NCBI GenBank assembly: GCA_004352715.1
Contig: SCFE01000002.1
Span: forward strand, 4,750,404 to 4,814,403
Direction of reading: 5' to 3'
DNA length: 64,000 nt
DNA from: Hofstenia miamia
Taxonomy: Eukaryota; Xenacoelomorpha; Acoela
The translations under genes and the position numbers were made by a program. The stretch's first letter is position 1. Each line of letters opens with the position of its first letter. Shown piece after piece: positions 61,998 to 64,000 of the stretch. The notes under the pieces were generated by a model. That model did not search any database. It worked only from the letters and a program-made list of their open reading frames with translations, and was not told the origin of the DNA.

Positions 61998-63545
61998 CAA
62001 TGGCGTAACCCCCAAGATGGATTGTAGACCTCTTGAATTAGTCGTGTTATTTGAAAGAAGTTGAGCAGATTTTTGCGAACTGCCCTACTGCACTCCATAA
62101 ACTATGCCCTTCCCCCATATTTATGTGCTTATCTCTTCAATGCTTATCAACACTTCTTTTTTTCCAACTCCCTAAAAAGTATTCTATTGCCACACATTTG
62201 TTCTATGACAAACACTACACTACCACCGCTAAATATTTTGAATTTCTTACTGCCTAGAAGATATAGATTCAATTTTTCAGATGTCAACTATTATTACTTC
62301 CAATAAAAATCCAATAAGAAACATGGCACAATCCATAGGAAAAAACATGATAGTATAATTAACTATAATTTTAGCTTTATAGAGTTTTGATTAAGCTAAT
62401 ATTTAATGTAATATTTCTATATGGGTTAGTCGTATATCTTTCAGTGCAATTGCAAAGGCTGTCGACGATAAATTCAATTTTTTTGCTACTTTTGAATAAA
62501 ATCAAATATCAATAGATGATAGTCAATTTTTCAAAATTCGTTTTTGATTTGTAGTAAACTACAATCTCTAAAATTGGCATTCTTAGCTCAGTTTTTTTTC
62601 CAATTTAAAAAACTTTGCTCTATATCCACACAGATTTACCATGCCCCCTTTCCAATGTGAACTAGGAGAGAAAGCATAGTCGTGGCTTCAGTTAAATTTT
62701 TTGTTCAAATGCCTTTCATTACGCATTTTGCTAAAAAATTTAAATTTTGCTATGAATTTGTTTAGAATTTCAGATTGAAGTAAATCAAAGATAAAATGCA
62801 ATTTTTTGAAGAGTCCTCAAAGCAGCATGTACTATGGCTTTATCATGATTTCATAGTCACTGCAGTAACTAGATGGATGTTACAAGAGAGAAATTACCAA
62901 GATCAATTATACTATTTAGGTATTCTTCCAATTTCTGTTCAATTACAGTTGCTGGATCTTCTATTTTTCAATAAACTGCTTAATGAATGGTTCTTATGAA
63001 TTAGATTTGCAGCTGTATATTACCTCCTACACACCAAAAAAATCGAATCCTAGATTTAGCATGCCACAAATTTTCAAGGCCAAAACGCTGCAATTTTTCT
63101 TCAGAAGAATAATTTCTTTAGCAACTTCATTCATCTTCACACAAAAATTAATATATATAATCCCTATACTTATGTCAAAACTGAATTATCGAACTATTTC
63201 GTTAACAAATTCCACTGGTTGAGCTTTTAATAATTTCTTTCATTATATTGTTTTTGTATGATACGACAATATAGCGATATAGTCTATTATTATTAGTTTG
63301 AAGTACTTCCTATTGAGGATCTCCAACCTCATTTCTTGGACTGCGATTCTTAAATTATCCAGTTGCTCACAGTACATCTCCAAATTGAGCCTACATGTTT
63401 ACGTGTCGATAATATTAATAATGGCAATTACATTATTTAATAAGGTTTAATGCAGGTAATACAATTTCATTTTTTGCACCTCTTTAGTTTTTAAATAACT
63501 TTTCAGTAAAAAACATTCCCCCTGGTTATACGGGTTACGCCCTTG
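61998..63545. mobile_element. Possible element bounded by CAATGGCGTAACCC / GGGTTACGCCCTTG
   Basis: The two 14-base ends are inverted repeats with one mismatch, 1548 bases apart, and resemble hAT-type ends (compare the 29.5-31.2 kb element). No hAT coding sequence was recognised inside; the interior holds an RT tail, so either a retrotransposon landed in an old hAT element or the pair is chance. The flanking 8 bases do not match. Confidence 0.35.
62830..63230 (+). pseudogene. Non-LTR RT C-terminal tail (CR1/jockey-like)
   Basis: Plus-strand frame to 62999: VTAVTRWMLQERNYQDQLYY, then LGILPISVQLQLLDLLFFNK. The reading then moves to the next frame at 62983, with NGSYELDLQLYITSYTPKKS. This follows the usual tail of CR1/jockey-like RT proteins (YQ-RL--L-LLPL----L-DL-FF-K--NG-YD-D---Y). 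One frameshift separates the halves. The stretch after residue 30 of the second frame still has the family's aromatic-rich pattern but no firm motif. The catalytic RT core upstream is not recognisable. Confidence 0.6.
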
Positions 63546-64000
63546 ACTGTTTGGTATTAAATTTAGCAAATATAGTTATCAAATATTTGATTCTTGAATC
63601 CATATTTTGGTAATACTACGTGATATTCCAATATCGAGTGCAAAATTGATAAAGTTTTGCATTCATTAATAATGTCTTTTGTGAAGTATAATAGATTTTT
63701 ATATTTTATTTGTACGAAACAAATTGACCTTCCAGTTTCCAATGAAGCACAAAGGTTTATGTTTAAATGCAATGGGAAGTCAGCAAGCACGCATAGTTGA
63801 TTCACTTTGATACCTATAACCAAAAATTGTGATTGACAACGTATGTCATGATAGGCTACTTAGTCTAATTGATTTAAAAGAAAGACGATTTGCCTGGAGT
63901 GAACAGACGCTGAATAATAACCTTTTTTTCAAATATCAAAAATATTTTAAGTGCATGCATGATCTTAAGATCCTCGGTGTGGACAGAAAAATACTAAAAA
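63546..64000. other. AT-rich intergenic DNA at the window end
   Basis: An 86-codon minus-strand frame is present at 63563-63823 with no recognisable domain. Nothing else was seen. Confidence 0.4.

Noticed and set aside
1-64000. CRISPR array or prokaryotic operon
   Set aside because: There are no regularly spaced identical repeats, no bacterial gene density and no ribosome-binding patterns; the content is that of a eukaryotic nuclear genome.

Overview
The window is a strongly AT-rich stretch of a metazoan nuclear genome. It holds no host gene I can recognise: no convincing multi-exon gene, tRNA, rRNA or CRISPR array. The organism is probably an invertebrate. The mix of Tc1-like, mariner-like, pogo-like and hAT-like DNA transposons with several non-LTR retrotransposon families, long (TA)n microsatellites and a gene-poor AT-rich background would suit a cnidarian such as a hydrozoan, but other invertebrates are possible and I cannot name the species. 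It is a scaffold of short contigs: there are six single-base N separators and five longer N runs, most of them in or beside (TA)n.

Layout. 1-5.6 kb: AT-rich intergenic DNA with one copy of a dispersed repeat. 5.6-6.5 kb: a 920-bp near-perfect palindrome ending exactly at an N. 6.5-15.3 kb: mostly blank, with (TA)n tracts and a CpG-richer island near 9.1 kb. 15.3-17.3 kb: a Tc1-like element (A) and a hAT dimerisation-domain fragment. 19.6 kb: a second copy of the dispersed repeat. 20.85-21.06 kb: a cluster of GGCATATGTC motifs. 21.9-22.8 kb: an internally deleted mariner-like element. 23.3-25.1 kb: an exact 916-bp tandem duplication around an N. 26.7-27.1 kb: a hAT remnant with ACCCGA motifs. 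29.2-31.2 kb: a Tc1-like terminal fragment and a 1.7-kb hAT-like element with terminal inverted repeats. 34.0-37.7 kb: a CR1/jockey-like reverse transcriptase (RT) fragment, a pogo-like remnant and Tc1-like element B, which carries an N-separated 561-bp duplication. 42.8-43.3 kb: another N-associated duplication. 47.7-50.1 kb: a weak RT fragment and an unclassified transposase-like pseudogene. 50.3-51.6 kb: Tc1-like element C. 52.1-54.05 kb: stacked non-LTR fragments, one split by a 436-bp hAT-type MITE with a perfect 8-bp target duplication. 62.0-63.5 kb: the tail of another RT inside a possible inverted-repeat pair.

The mobile elements all look dead. The three Tc1 copies are broken in different ways: a second catalytic D changed to Y in A, a deletion removing the catalytic E in B, and frameshifts plus a stop in C. 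The mariner copy has lost its middle. I found no undescribed functional system. The points most worth following are the N-linked duplications and palindrome, which are probably assembly errors, a four-copy unnamed dispersed repeat, the CATATG-motif cluster, the nested MITE, and the unclassified transposase at 48.6-50.1 kb.
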